From an uncultured Cycloclasticus sp. (GTDB lineage Bacteria; Pseudomonadota; Gammaproteobacteria; Methylococcales; Cycloclasticaceae), in NCBI GenBank assembly GCA_913057515.1, contig CAJXOJ010000009.1, forward strand, positions 1 through 64,000: a stretch of DNA of 64,000 nucleotides. The letters run 5' to 3'. Every line of letters starts with the position of its first letter. Position 1 is the first letter of the stretch. A program made the position numbers and the translations under genes. Below are positions 8,278-16,647 of this stretch, in pieces. The notes under the pieces were generated by a model. It did no database searches and was not told the DNA's origin. It saw nothing but the letters and a program-made list of their open reading frames with translations.

Positions 8278-8483
8278 AAATCAGTAGACTCAACCGAGTC
8301 TGCTTCCATTGACTTTCATCACCAGGGTTGATGTTTTTAATTGGGGAAATTGTAGCTAGTTTGTGTTTACATTTAGTTTTAACTTGTAGGATTATAACGT
8401 CCATGAAAACAATAAAGACAAGCGCTACTTTTGAATCGTGGCATATAGCTTGTTAAGTTAACGTAAATGAGAAGTAAAAAATA

Positions 8484-8963
8484 ATGAGGACAATTATTAC
8501 AGCGTGCCTGATTTTTCTGTTTTGGTTTATGCTTTCAGGGCATACCGAAACGTTGTTGATGATACTGGGTGTGCTCTCAGCGATGCTGACAGTTTACCTA
8601 GCAAAACGAATGAACATCATTGACCGTGAGAGTTACCCTTTTCATTTGAGTTTGCGTCTACTGAGGTATTATTTTTACCTTGGCAAAGAAATTCTTAAAG
8701 CAAACGTTGATGTTATAAAAAGAATTCTTACTCCGGGGCGTGTCAATATTAGCCCGCGAGTGATTACGCTTTCAGTCATAAAAAAAACAGCGTTAGGCAA
8801 AGTTATTTATGCCAACTCAATAACACTCACACCGGGAACTGTTACGTTGGAATTATCAGATGATGAAATCAAAGTTCATGCCTTAAGCAAAGAAGGAGCA
8901 GAGGATTTGCAAAAAGGTGACATGGCAAAGGTGGTTCCTGACAGTGGAGAGTTACCTTTATGA
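8484..8963 (+). CDS. mrpE: Mrp/Mnh cation:proton antiporter subunit E
   Basis: First gene of the antiporter operon, 159 aa. Two N-terminal membrane helices (LIFLFWFMLSG and LMILGVLSAMLTV) precede a cytoplasmic domain with the conserved YANSITLTPGTVTLEL stretch typical of MrpE. MrpE helps assembly and activity of the complex. It overlaps mrpF by four bases, so translation is coupled. Confidence 0.9.
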   Translation: MRTIITACLIFLFWFMLSGHTETLLMILGVLSAMLTVYLAKRMNIIDRESYPFHLSLRLLRYYFYLGKEILKANVDVIKRILTPGRVNISPRVITLSVIKKTALGKVIYANSITLTPGTVTLELSDDEIKVHALSKEGAEDLQKGDMAKVVPDSGELPL

Positions 8964-9265
8964 TGTTTAGCGTTGCGATTATTGCCATTCTAATAACTAT
9001 TTTACTGGCGCTCGTGCGTGCCATGTTAGGCCCAACAGTCTACGACCGTATTGCAGCAATGAATATGATAGGCACTAAAACTATTTTGCTTATAGCCGTA
9101 TTTGCTTTTTTAACCGACCGACATGACTTGCTTGATATTGCGTTGGTTTATACCTTGATTAATTTTATTGGTGTTGTTGCTGTTTTAAAATTAATCGAGC
9201 AGGGCAATCTTTATACAGATGGTGAAACCTCAGTTGATAATCAGCATGAGGTGAATGACAAATGA
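8960..9265 (+). CDS. mrpF: Mrp/Mnh antiporter subunit F
   Basis: A 101-aa membrane protein with three helices and the family motif GPTVYDRIAAMNMIGTKT. It overlaps both neighbours by four bases (ATGA junctions), showing a tightly coupled operon. MrpF is a small structural subunit of the antiporter. Confidence 0.9.
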   Translation: MMFSVAIIAILITILLALVRAMLGPTVYDRIAAMNMIGTKTILLIAVFAFLTDRHDLLDIALVYTLINFIGVVAVLKLIEQGNLYTDGETSVDNQHEVNDK

Positions 9266-9594
9266 TGATAGAAATACTCAGCTGGGTTTGTCTGACGTTA
9301 GGAGGTTTACTTGGAGTTGTTGGCGGTATTGGAATGCACCGTTTTCCTGATTTTTATACACGACTTCATGCAGTAGGCATTACCGATACATTAGGTGCGG
9401 CATTATTTTTATTAGGTCTGGGTTTTCAGGCAGGTCTAACCATAGCCAGTATTAAATTATGTTTAATTTTTGTGTTTATTTTTTTTACCAGTCCAACCGC
9501 ATCACACCTATTAGCTAACGCGGCGATGCTGGGCGGACTTAAACCTGTGCTTTCAAATGATGATATTGATAATCCAGAACAGCTGGATAAGTAA
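9262..9594 (+). CDS. mrpG: Mrp/Mnh antiporter subunit G
   Basis: A 110-aa protein with three membrane helices and the MrpG signature GMHRFPDFYTRLHAVGITDTLG. Its stop codon overlaps the next start by one base. It is a small subunit of the Mrp complex. Confidence 0.9.
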   Translation: MMIEILSWVCLTLGGLLGVVGGIGMHRFPDFYTRLHAVGITDTLGAALFLLGLGFQAGLTIASIKLCLIFVFIFFTSPTASHLLANAAMLGGLKPVLSNDDIDNPEQLDK

Positions 9595-10181
9595 TGATTG
9601 ATAATATTGTTGATATCACTTTGTTAAGCCTTATTGCGATACATGCGATTGCTATTATTCGTATGCGAAGTTTATTTGCTGTCGTTATGTTATTTGGTGG
9701 ATTTAGTTTTTTATCGGCAGGGCTATTTGTAGTAATGGATGCTGCTGATGTGGCATTCACTGAAGCGGCGGTTGGTGCAGGTATATCAACCGTACTTATG
9801 TTAGCAACGCTGGCGTTAACCTATACACCAGAAGAGGCGGATAAAGAAGAAAAAGCACCCACACATAAACCTTGGCTTCCTTTAGGTGTTGTCTTTATAA
9901 CAGGGGCGTTGTTAATTTATGGTACATACAACTTACCTGGCTTTGGTGACCCTAATGCACCGTCACAGTTACATGTTGCGCCATATTATTTGGGAAAAAG
10001 CTTGTCGGAGACGGGCGTGCCGAATGTGGTGACCGCGGTATTGGCCAGTTATCGTGGCTTTGATACATTAGGCGAAGTGACCGTGATTTTTACTGCGGGT
10101 ATCGCTGTACTGTTAATTATTGGTGGCCGTCGTCGTGTGAAACCTAACATTGAAAAGAACGGAGGTGATCATGAAGCATAA
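9594..10181 (+). CDS. MrpA C-terminal-like (MbhD plus MbhE type) antiporter subunit
   Basis: This 195-aa membrane protein corresponds to the C-terminal part of MrpA, separated here from any MrpA N-terminal half. It has an MbhD-type segment (DVAFTEAAVGAGISTVL), a hydrophilic linker near residues 82-92, and an MbhE-type segment (NVVTAVLASYRGFDTLGE). Freestanding versions occur in archaeal Mbh hydrogenases and in group 2 Mrp operons. It overlaps mrpB by eleven bases; the GGAGGTGATC ribosome site of mrpB lies inside its last codons. Confidence 0.85.
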   Translation: MIDNIVDITLLSLIAIHAIAIIRMRSLFAVVMLFGGFSFLSAGLFVVMDAADVAFTEAAVGAGISTVLMLATLALTYTPEEADKEEKAPTHKPWLPLGVVFITGALLIYGTYNLPGFGDPNAPSQLHVAPYYLGKSLSETGVPNVVTAVLASYRGFDTLGEVTVIFTAGIAVLLIIGGRRRVKPNIEKNGGDHEA

Positions 10182-10623
10182 TTTAATTTTACGTGTCGTT
10201 TCAAAATTCCTGATTCCATTGATTATTCTATTTGCACTTTACGTACAGTTCCATGGCGACTTTGGGCCTGGCGGTGGTTTTCAGGCAGGTGTTATTTTTA
10301 GTGCTGCGATCATTTTGTATGGCCTAGTGTTTGGCGTTGATAAGGCCAAAAGAGTTATTACACCTTATATTTTACGTCTGCTGGCTAGCCTAGGTGTGTT
10401 GATTTATGCCGGCACGGGTGTTGCGACTATATTATTGGGTGGTAATTTTTTACAGTACGGTGTTTTAGCTTCATCACAACTGGCCGGTCAGCACGTGGGG
10501 ATTTTGGTGATTGAATTGGGAGTGGGCATCACGGTGATGTCTGTGATGTTGATTATTTTCTTTACCTTTGCGGAACGAGGTCAAGCTGTTCTGAATTCTA
10601 AAGCTGAATCGGAACGAGAGTAA
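10171..10623 (+). CDS. mrpB: Mrp/Mnh antiporter subunit B
   Basis: A 150-aa membrane protein with the MnhB signature YVQFHGDFGPGGGFQAG. The start at 10171 is chosen because GGAGGTGATC sits directly before this ATG; an upstream in-frame start at 10150 would lie within the previous gene and has no ribosome site. Four membrane helices are visible. Confidence 0.88.
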   Translation: MKHNLILRVVSKFLIPLIILFALYVQFHGDFGPGGGFQAGVIFSAAIILYGLVFGVDKAKRVITPYILRLLASLGVLIYAGTGVATILLGGNFLQYGVLASSQLAGQHVGILVIELGVGITVMSVMLIIFFTFAERGQAVLNSKAESERE

Positions 10624-10628
10624 GTTAT

Positions 10629-10985
10629 ATGGACATGATTCTAGGGCATTACAATTACTGGATGGTTATCATTATTATGATGGCAGGGTTCTATACGGTT
10701 ATTAGCCGTGGCAACCTAGTGAAAAAAATCGTGGGTTTGAATATTTTTCAGGTGTCAGTCTTTTTACTTTATATCAGTATCGGCAATGTGAAAGGCGGAG
10801 CAACGCCCATTATAGAAACAGGGGTTGATCTATATTCCAACCCATTACCGCATGTTTTAATTCTTACCGCTATTGTTGTGGGTGTCGCAACAACAGCACT
10901 GGGTTTAGCGTTGGTGGTACGTATAAAGGAAGCGTACGGCACCATTGAGGAAGATGATATTCATAATCAGGATCAGTCGTTATGA
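10629..10985 (+). CDS. mrpC: Mrp/Mnh antiporter subunit C
   Basis: A 118-aa NuoK-like membrane protein. It shows three helices and the conserved GLNIFQVSVFLLYISIG and DPLPHVLILTAIVVGVA-like region (here NPLPHVLILTAIVVGVAT). It overlaps mrpD by four bases. It is part of the proton/cation path next to MrpD. Confidence 0.88.
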   Translation: MDMILGHYNYWMVIIIMMAGFYTVISRGNLVKKIVGLNIFQVSVFLLYISIGNVKGGATPIIETGVDLYSNPLPHVLILTAIVVGVATTALGLALVVRIKEAYGTIEEDDIHNQDQSL

Positions 10986-12469
10986 TAGAAAATCATTTAA
11001 GCCTACTGTTGGTTGTTTTACCTTTACTCGCTGCGCCTATTGCTGCTGTGCTACCAAATGGACGCTTACCATGGGCCGTTAGTACCTTAGTCAGTTGGTC
11101 TGTTGTTTATCTAGCTGCCTGGCAATTAATGAATGTCAGCACAGGCCAAGTTATCAGTTATGAGCTAGGTGGTTGGGCACCGCCTTGGGGTATTGAATAT
11201 CGAATTGATGCGGCTAATGCATTAGTGGCTTTAATTGTATCGGGTATTGCCGCATTGACCTTGCCGTATGCGCTGAAAAGTGTGATTAAAGAAATTCCGC
11301 AACAGCAGCACGCGCTTTTATATGCGGCTTTTATGTTGTGTCTGACTGGCTTGTTAGGGATCGCGCAAACAGGCGACATCTTTAATCTATTTGTCTTTTT
11401 AGAAATTTCATCATTGTCATCTTATGCCTTAATCAGCCTAGGTAAAAAGCGGCAGGCACTCACCGCGGCTTACCAATATTTGATTATGGGTACGATTGGC
11501 GCAACATTTTTTATTATTGGTGTCGGTTTGTTATACGCGATGACCGGAACACTCAATATGGCAGACTTAGCGCAACGCCTACCCGAGTTATATGAGCACC
11601 GTACCATTCATACCGCGTTTGCATTTATTATGGTGGGCTTTGCGTTAAAATTGGCTTTGTTCCCGTTACACGTCTGGTTACCGAATGCGTATACTTACGC
11701 GCCAACAGTCGTCACGATTTTTCTCGCAGCAACGGCAACGAAGGTAGCTGTATATGTCATGTTGCGCATGGTATTTACGGTGTTTAGCTTTACCTTTATT
11801 GAGAACACGCCAGCGGATGAGTTGTTCTTGTTGCTGTGTGTGATGGGTATTTTAGGCATGTCGTTTTATGCCATTTATCAAAAGGATAGTAAGCGCTTAT
11901 TGGCTTATTCAAGTGTGGCTCAAATTGGTTATATGATGCTCGGTATTGGCCTAGGTAGTGTGCTAGGTGCCACCGCCACCTTAGTGCATTTGTTTAATCA
12001 TGCGTTGATGAAAGGGGCCCTGTTTATGGCAATTGGTGCCTTGGTATACCGTGTTGGTTCGAGTCGCCTTGAGCACTTGCCTGGCCTAGGTAAACAGATG
12101 CCATGGACGTTTGCCGCCATTGTGATTGGTGGCCTCAGCCTAATTGGTGTGCCGGGTACAGCTGGCTTCATATCTAAATGGTATTTAGTGCTTGCGGCCA
12201 TTGAAAAGCAGAATTGGCTTATTGTCGGGGTCATCTTAATAGGCTCTTTGTTAGCCGTCGCTTATGTCTGGAAAATTATTGAGGTGTTGTACTTTAAAGC
12301 GACGGATGAACTCGAACATAAATATGTCACTGTAAAAGAAGCCCCGTTGTTGATGCTAATCCCGATGTGGGTGTTGGTATTAGCAAACGTGTACTTTGGT
12401 TTTAATACAGAGCTAACCGTCGGCACGGCAGAGCAGGCCGTAAAACTTCTAATACCTAGCGCAAACTAA
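10982..12469 (+). CDS. mrpD: Mrp/Mnh antiporter subunit D, proton-pumping type
   Basis: A 495-aa ND2/4/5-family membrane protein. The key ionisable residues are present: Glu141 in the TM5 motif GDIFNLFVFLE, Lys223 and His230 in ALKLALFPLHVWLP, and Lys254 in TM8. These are the residues that carry protons in MrpD, NuoM and MbhH. The gene order E-F-G-A(C-term)-B-C-D up to this point copies the mbhABC(DE)FGH order of archaeal membrane-bound hydrogenases. Confidence 0.88.
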   Translation: MIENHLSLLLVVLPLLAAPIAAVLPNGRLPWAVSTLVSWSVVYLAAWQLMNVSTGQVISYELGGWAPPWGIEYRIDAANALVALIVSGIAALTLPYALKSVIKEIPQQQHALLYAAFMLCLTGLLGIAQTGDIFNLFVFLEISSLSSYALISLGKKRQALTAAYQYLIMGTIGATFFIIGVGLLYAMTGTLNMADLAQRLPELYEHRTIHTAFAFIMVGFALKLALFPLHVWLPNAYTYAPTVVTIFLAATATKVAVYVMLRMVFTVFSFTFIENTPADELFLLLCVMGILGMSFYAIYQKDSKRLLAYSSVAQIGYMMLGIGLGSVLGATATLVHLFNHALMKGALFMAIGALVYRVGSSRLEHLPGLGKQMPWTFAAIVIGGLSLIGVPGTAGFISKWYLVLAAIEKQNWLIVGVILIGSLLAVAYVWKIIEVLYFKATDELEHKYVTVKEAPLLMLIPMWVLVLANVYFGFNTELTVGTAEQAVKLLIPSAN

Positions 12470-12482
12470 TGAGACTGAATAG

Positions 12483-13958
12483 ATGATTAGTTTAGCAAGT
12501 GAACACCTGATTATATTGGCTATTGTATTGCCGTTGCTGGCATCGGTTTTAATTGTTCTGGCAGATAAACTACCGAACCTGCGTGAGGTGATTACACTCA
12601 TTAGTGCTTTGTTAGTTGCCATGTTGGTTATTACCCTAGCCGCACGGATTAATGCAGGAGAAACACCGGGCTTTGATGTGTTTGAAGTGGTGCCCGGTAT
12701 CACCATAAGCTTTTCGATTGAGCCACTGGGTATGTTGTTTGCGTTAGTGGCAGGCACGTTGTGGTTAGTGACATCTATATATGCCATTGGTTATATGCGG
12801 GGCCATAATGAAAAAAATCAAACCCGTTTTTATGCCGCATTTGCCCTTGCCATTAGTAGTACCTTGGCAGCGGCTTTTTCTGGCAATATGTTCACCTTAT
12901 TTCTGTGTTATGAGCTCTTAACCCTATCAACTTACCCCTTGGTAACCCATGCGGGTACCGCAGAAGCTAAACGCAGTGGACGAATTTACCTAGGTATTCT
13001 TTTGGGTACGTCTATTGGTTTTCAATTGTTAGCCATTTTAATTACTTGGTCAGTGGCTGGTACGCTCGACTTTCAGCAGGGCGGTATCCTCGCCGGTAAA
13101 TTGGACCCTGCTTATGCCGGTATTCTTTATGCCTTGTTTGTTTTCGGCGTGGGTAAAGCAGCGATCATGCCGTTTCATAAATGGCTACCCGCTGCCATGG
13201 TAGCGCCTACACCGGTTAGTGCCTTGTTACATGCTGTTGCGGTGGTAAAGACGGGCGTATTTACCATATTAAAAGTCACCCTGTATATTTTTGGTAGTGA
13301 CTTTATTACCAGCTCAGGTGCGAGTGATTGGTTAATTTGGTTTGCCGCGATAACCATTATACTGGCCTCACTTATCGCTATGACCAAGGACAACCTTAAA
13401 GCTCGTTTAGCCTACTCAACTATCAGTCAGCTCAGTTACATTGTACTGGGTGCACTTATCGCAGTAGAAATGAGTTTGGTCGGTGCATCTATGCATATCG
13501 CGATGCACGCATTCGCCAAGATCACCTTATTTTTTGCCGCGGGTGCAATTTTAGTGGCGGCACATAAAAAGAATATTAGCGATATGGCTGGCTTGGGTCG
13601 TGCTATGCCCTTCACGTTTATTGCGTTTACCATTGGTAGTTTAAGTATTATTGGTTTGCCGCCGTTTGGTGGTATGTGGAGTAAATGGTATTTAGCACTT
13701 GGTATGGTTCAATCGGAACAATGGATATTATTGGCGGTACTAATGATCAGCTCATTGCTCAATATTGCTTACCTGTTACCAATTTCAGCTCGTGCGTTTT
13801 TTGCAAAAGCAAAAGATGGCGTGGTGTATGCAGAAGTAAAAGAAGCACCTTTAAGCATGTTAATTGCCATCGGTTTTACATCATTGGCCTGTATTGTTTT
13901 ATTCTTCTACCCTGATCCGTTTTATAACCAAGCTGTTGATGCAGCGACACGCCGCTAA
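12483..13958 (+). CDS. Second ND5-like antiporter subunit (MrpA-N/MrpD-like)
   Basis: A 491-aa paralogue of the preceding gene, 13 bases downstream. It retains Glu144 (GNMFTLFLCYELLTLS), Lys225, His232-Lys233, His250 and Lys256. The stretch VAPTPVSALLHAVAVVK is the classic NuoL/MrpA-N motif, so this may stand in for the missing MrpA N-terminal half. Fourteen membrane helices are expected from its length. It is called a subunit D family protein in many genomes; which role it plays cannot be settled by sequence reading alone. Confidence 0.8.
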   Translation: MISLASEHLIILAIVLPLLASVLIVLADKLPNLREVITLISALLVAMLVITLAARINAGETPGFDVFEVVPGITISFSIEPLGMLFALVAGTLWLVTSIYAIGYMRGHNEKNQTRFYAAFALAISSTLAAAFSGNMFTLFLCYELLTLSTYPLVTHAGTAEAKRSGRIYLGILLGTSIGFQLLAILITWSVAGTLDFQQGGILAGKLDPAYAGILYALFVFGVGKAAIMPFHKWLPAAMVAPTPVSALLHAVAVVKTGVFTILKVTLYIFGSDFITSSGASDWLIWFAAITIILASLIAMTKDNLKARLAYSTISQLSYIVLGALIAVEMSLVGASMHIAMHAFAKITLFFAAGAILVAAHKKNISDMAGLGRAMPFTFIAFTIGSLSIIGLPPFGGMWSKWYLALGMVQSEQWILLAVLMISSLLNIAYLLPISARAFFAKAKDGVVYAEVKEAPLSMLIAIGFTSLACIVLFFYPDPFYNQAVDAATRR

Positions 13959-13969
13959 GAGGAACTGAT

Positions 13970-14257
13970 GTGTCAAACAAAATGAACGATGAAAAAACGT
14001 ATTTATTTGATAATCCGCGTAATGTGTCACGCCTGTTATTAGGTTTTTATATCATTTGTGGTGGGTTGTTTGTTGCAGACTTTGTTGTACATCGTCATAT
14101 GGTGCATCCGTGGGAAGGGTTCCCTGGCTTCTATGCGATTTATGGTTTTGTTGCCTGTGTACTGTTAGTAGTTATCGCGAAAGAAATGCGCAAAGTCCTG
14201 ATGCGTGAAGAAGGTTATTATGATGTAAAGGAAGAAGATTATGATCTGGACGAGTAG
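13970..14257 (+). CDS. Small membrane protein of the antiporter operon, unknown function
   Basis: The product is 95 aa with two hydrophobic helices (LLLGFYIICGGLFVADFVV and FYAIYGFVACVLLVVIAKE) and a strongly acidic tail (EEGYYDVKEEDYDLDE). Start is GTG 13970 with GAGGA six bases upstream; ATG 13982 is an alternative. It overlaps the next gene by 17 bases. Its invariant placement between two pump-type subunits suggests an accessory or anchoring subunit, but I do not recognise a named family. Confidence 0.7.
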   Translation: MSNKMNDEKTYLFDNPRNVSRLLLGFYIICGGLFVADFVVHRHMVHPWEGFPGFYAIYGFVACVLLVVIAKEMRKVLMREEGYYDVKEEDYDLDE

Positions 14258-15986
14258 TCTCCCACCATTCATTCCTTTTTTTATTGCCGCCTTGTTGATG
14301 CTGATCACTCGTGGGCATCTGCGTAATGTGATTTTACTCGCAACCCCTGTTCTTGGTGGTTTGCATTTATGGTTAGACGTACAGCCGTTTGTTCCAATGG
14401 TGGCAAGCGATGCGTTAATCACAGCAAAAGAACTGTCATACCAGAAGAGTATTTTTAATTATCAACTTGAATTTATGCGAGTCGATAAATTGAGTTTGTT
14501 ATTTGGTTATTTGTTTCATATCGCCAGTTTCATCTCTATTATTTATGCCTTACATGTACGTGACACCACACAGCAGGTCGCCAGTTTGTTTTATGCCGGT
14601 AGTGCATTGGGTGCAGTGTTTGCGGGTGACTTAATTACGTTGTTTATTTTTTGGGAAGGTTTGGCATTAAGCTCGGTCTTTTTAATTTGGGCTCGGCGTA
14701 CAGAACAGGCAATAAAAACGGGTACACGTTATCTAGTTTTTCAGGTTATGTCTGGGGTGTTATTACTGGCCGGTGCCTTGATTCATTACCATCAAACAGG
14801 TTCAACTGACTTTAATTTTATTGGTATCGAAAGTACCGCAGGGTGGTTAATCTTAATCGCCTTTGGGATTAAAGCAGCATTTCCTTTTTTACATAGCTGG
14901 TTAACCGAAGGGTATCCAGAAGGAACACCCACCGGTACGGTTTTTTTATCTGCTTTTACCACTAAGGTGGCCGTGTATGCCTTAGCGCGGGGCTATCCGG
15001 GTACAGATTTACTTGTTTATGTCGGTGCGGCAATGACCTGTTTCCCAATTTTTTATGCCGTCATTGAGAATGATCTTCGCCGTGTACTCGCGTATAGCAT
15101 GATCAATCAAGTTGGCTTTATGGTTTGTGGCATTGGTATTGGTACGGCATTAGCGTTAAATGGTGCCGTGGCGCATGCCTTTAATGACGTCATCTTTAAG
15201 GGGTTGTTATTCATGAGTATGGGCGCGGTGTTATATCGCGTGGGTAACATTAATGGTTCTGACTTAGGTGGGCTTTATAAGTCCATGCCCAAGACGGCCA
15301 TGCTTTGTATCGTTGGCGCGGCATCCATTTCAGCCTTTCCACTCTTTAGTGGTTTTGTTAGCAAGTCGATGGTGATGGCCGCGATGTTACAAGAAGGGCA
15401 TAACTATTTATGGCTGATGCTGTTATTTGCTTCAGCTGGTGTGTTCCACCACGCGGGCATTAAAATCCCTTACTTTGCATTTTTTCATCATGACTCGGGT
15501 ATTCGCGTTAAAGAAGCGCCGACTAACATGTTGGTTGCCATGAGTATTTCTGCGGTGTTATGTGTCTTTATTGGCACACAACCGCAATACCTTTATGCCT
15601 TGTTACCATGGAAAGTGGAATACTGGCCTTATGACATGACGCACGTGCTGGCGCAATTACAAATATTATTCTTCTCAGCATTGGCATTTGTTTGGTTAAA
15701 CAAACAAGGTTTATACCCGCCTGAACTTCGTTCAGTGAATATTGATGTTGAATGGACGTATCGAAAACTAATACCCGCAACAGCTCGTGCAAGCTATAAC
15801 CTGTCACAACGTTTCAATTGTGCTGTAATTGATGTTGTACAACAAAGCTGGCAAGGGTTTCAATCAGCCTTTAGGGCAAGTCGATTGTCGCAATATCACT
15901 TAGCTAGCAGTTGGCCAACAGGTAGCATGGTCTTGTGGATTGGTGTGATTTTGGGTGGGTACTTATTGATGGATATTTATTTTTAA
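14241..15986 (+). CDS. Third ND5-like antiporter subunit
   Basis: A 581-aa member of the same proton-pump family, longer than its two paralogues because of an extra C-terminal helix and a soluble stretch (about 480-560). Pump residues are kept: Glu139 (GDLITLFIFWEG), Lys211 in FGIKAAFPFLHSWL and Lys242. It overlaps the previous gene, so it belongs to the operon, and is its last gene. A three-pump set could allow unequal cation/proton stoichiometry; that is inference. Confidence 0.8.
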   Translation: MIWTSSLPPFIPFFIAALLMLITRGHLRNVILLATPVLGGLHLWLDVQPFVPMVASDALITAKELSYQKSIFNYQLEFMRVDKLSLLFGYLFHIASFISIIYALHVRDTTQQVASLFYAGSALGAVFAGDLITLFIFWEGLALSSVFLIWARRTEQAIKTGTRYLVFQVMSGVLLLAGALIHYHQTGSTDFNFIGIESTAGWLILIAFGIKAAFPFLHSWLTEGYPEGTPTGTVFLSAFTTKVAVYALARGYPGTDLLVYVGAAMTCFPIFYAVIENDLRRVLAYSMINQVGFMVCGIGIGTALALNGAVAHAFNDVIFKGLLFMSMGAVLYRVGNINGSDLGGLYKSMPKTAMLCIVGAASISAFPLFSGFVSKSMVMAAMLQEGHNYLWLMLLFASAGVFHHAGIKIPYFAFFHHDSGIRVKEAPTNMLVAMSISAVLCVFIGTQPQYLYALLPWKVEYWPYDMTHVLAQLQILFFSALAFVWLNKQGLYPPELRSVNIDVEWTYRKLIPATARASYNLSQRFNCAVIDVVQQSWQGFQSAFRASRLSQYHLASSWPTGSMVLWIGVILGGYLLMDIYF

Positions 15987-16168
15987 ATGATAGCTTACAT
16001 CCTAAAATAGCCACATACGGAAAACCTGGTTGATTAAAAACGGCTTTAATAAATGACCTGTATTTGATGGTTTTTCATTATCAATTTCAATAATTTAAGA
16101 CCGTTATTTGTAACGGTTGTTAGGGTTAAGATAATCAACTAGACGTCTTTTTTACTGGCTCTAAAAGG

Positions 16169-16217
16169 TACTTACACGCATAAAACCGATTGACAGTCGG
16201 TTTTATGCGTGTAAGTA
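16169..16217 (+). promoter_or_regulatory. 21-bp palindrome around a TTGACA -35: probable operator-promoter of blaI-blaR-czc
   Basis: A perfect 21-base inverted repeat (arms 16169-16189 and 16197-16217) has a seven-base loop TTGACAG. The loop holds a consensus -35 (16190-16195). A weak -10 candidate (TAAGTA to GTATAC) lies at 16212-16220. The arms contain TTACAC and GTGTAA half sites that recall BlaI/MecI/CopY operators. The right arm fills the -35/-10 spacer, so binding there would block transcription. No T tract follows, so it is not a terminator. The repressor gene begins 41 bases downstream; autoregulation is inferred. Confidence 0.65.
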
Positions 16218-16257
16218 TACGGCAAATTTTAAATGACTTAGCAAAGGTGTTTTTTTA

Positions 16258-16647
16258 ATGAATTTAGGTCAGCTTGAAAAATTAGTGTTGAAGTTTTTCT
16301 GGGGAACGGATGTTGCAGATGCTAAACAAGTACATGCGTATTTTGAAAAAAGCCGTGGCGGCACTCTAAATACCATCCAAAGCACACTAGATCGTCTGTT
16401 TAAAAAAGGTCTATTAAAAAGGGATAAGGAAGGCCATGCTTTTCAATACCGAGCAGCCAAACCACGTAAAGCATTTATTGGTGAGTTAATACAAGATGTG
16501 ACGAACGACTTCACATTAGCTGATGAAGACAGTATTTTGACAACCTTTGTATCGCTTTCAGCTGAACTTAATGACGATCAACTAGATCGGCTTGGTGAAC
16601 TAATTCAAGATTACCGCTCAACCATTTCTATGGAAGAAGAATCATGA
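16258..16647 (+). CDS. BlaI/MecI/CopY-family repressor
   Basis: A 129-aa winged-helix regulator. The N-terminal half has the BlaI layout (LEKLVLKFFWGTDVADAKQVHAYF, then NTIQSTLDRLFKKGLLKR as recognition helix and wing, RDKEGHAFQYRA). The C-terminal half is the dimerisation domain. BlaI and MecI are inactivated by cleavage through a membrane protease; CopY responds to copper. Here the gene overlaps a BlaR1-like protease by four bases and leads into an RND metal pump, so it probably controls metal efflux. AAAGGTG lies upstream of ATG. Confidence 0.85.
   Translation: MNLGQLEKLVLKFFWGTDVADAKQVHAYFEKSRGGTLNTIQSTLDRLFKKGLLKRDKEGHAFQYRAAKPRKAFIGELIQDVTNDFTLADEDSILTTFVSLSAELNDDQLDRLGELIQDYRSTISMEEES

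Noticed and set aside
8283-8340. Two small hairpins after the carbonic anhydrase gene.
   Set aside because: Stems of five to six pairs; only the second has a T run and it is too weak to call.
16083-16127. CCGTTA/TAACGG hairpin as terminator of the Mrp operon.
   Set aside because: The stem is only six pairs and no T tract follows.
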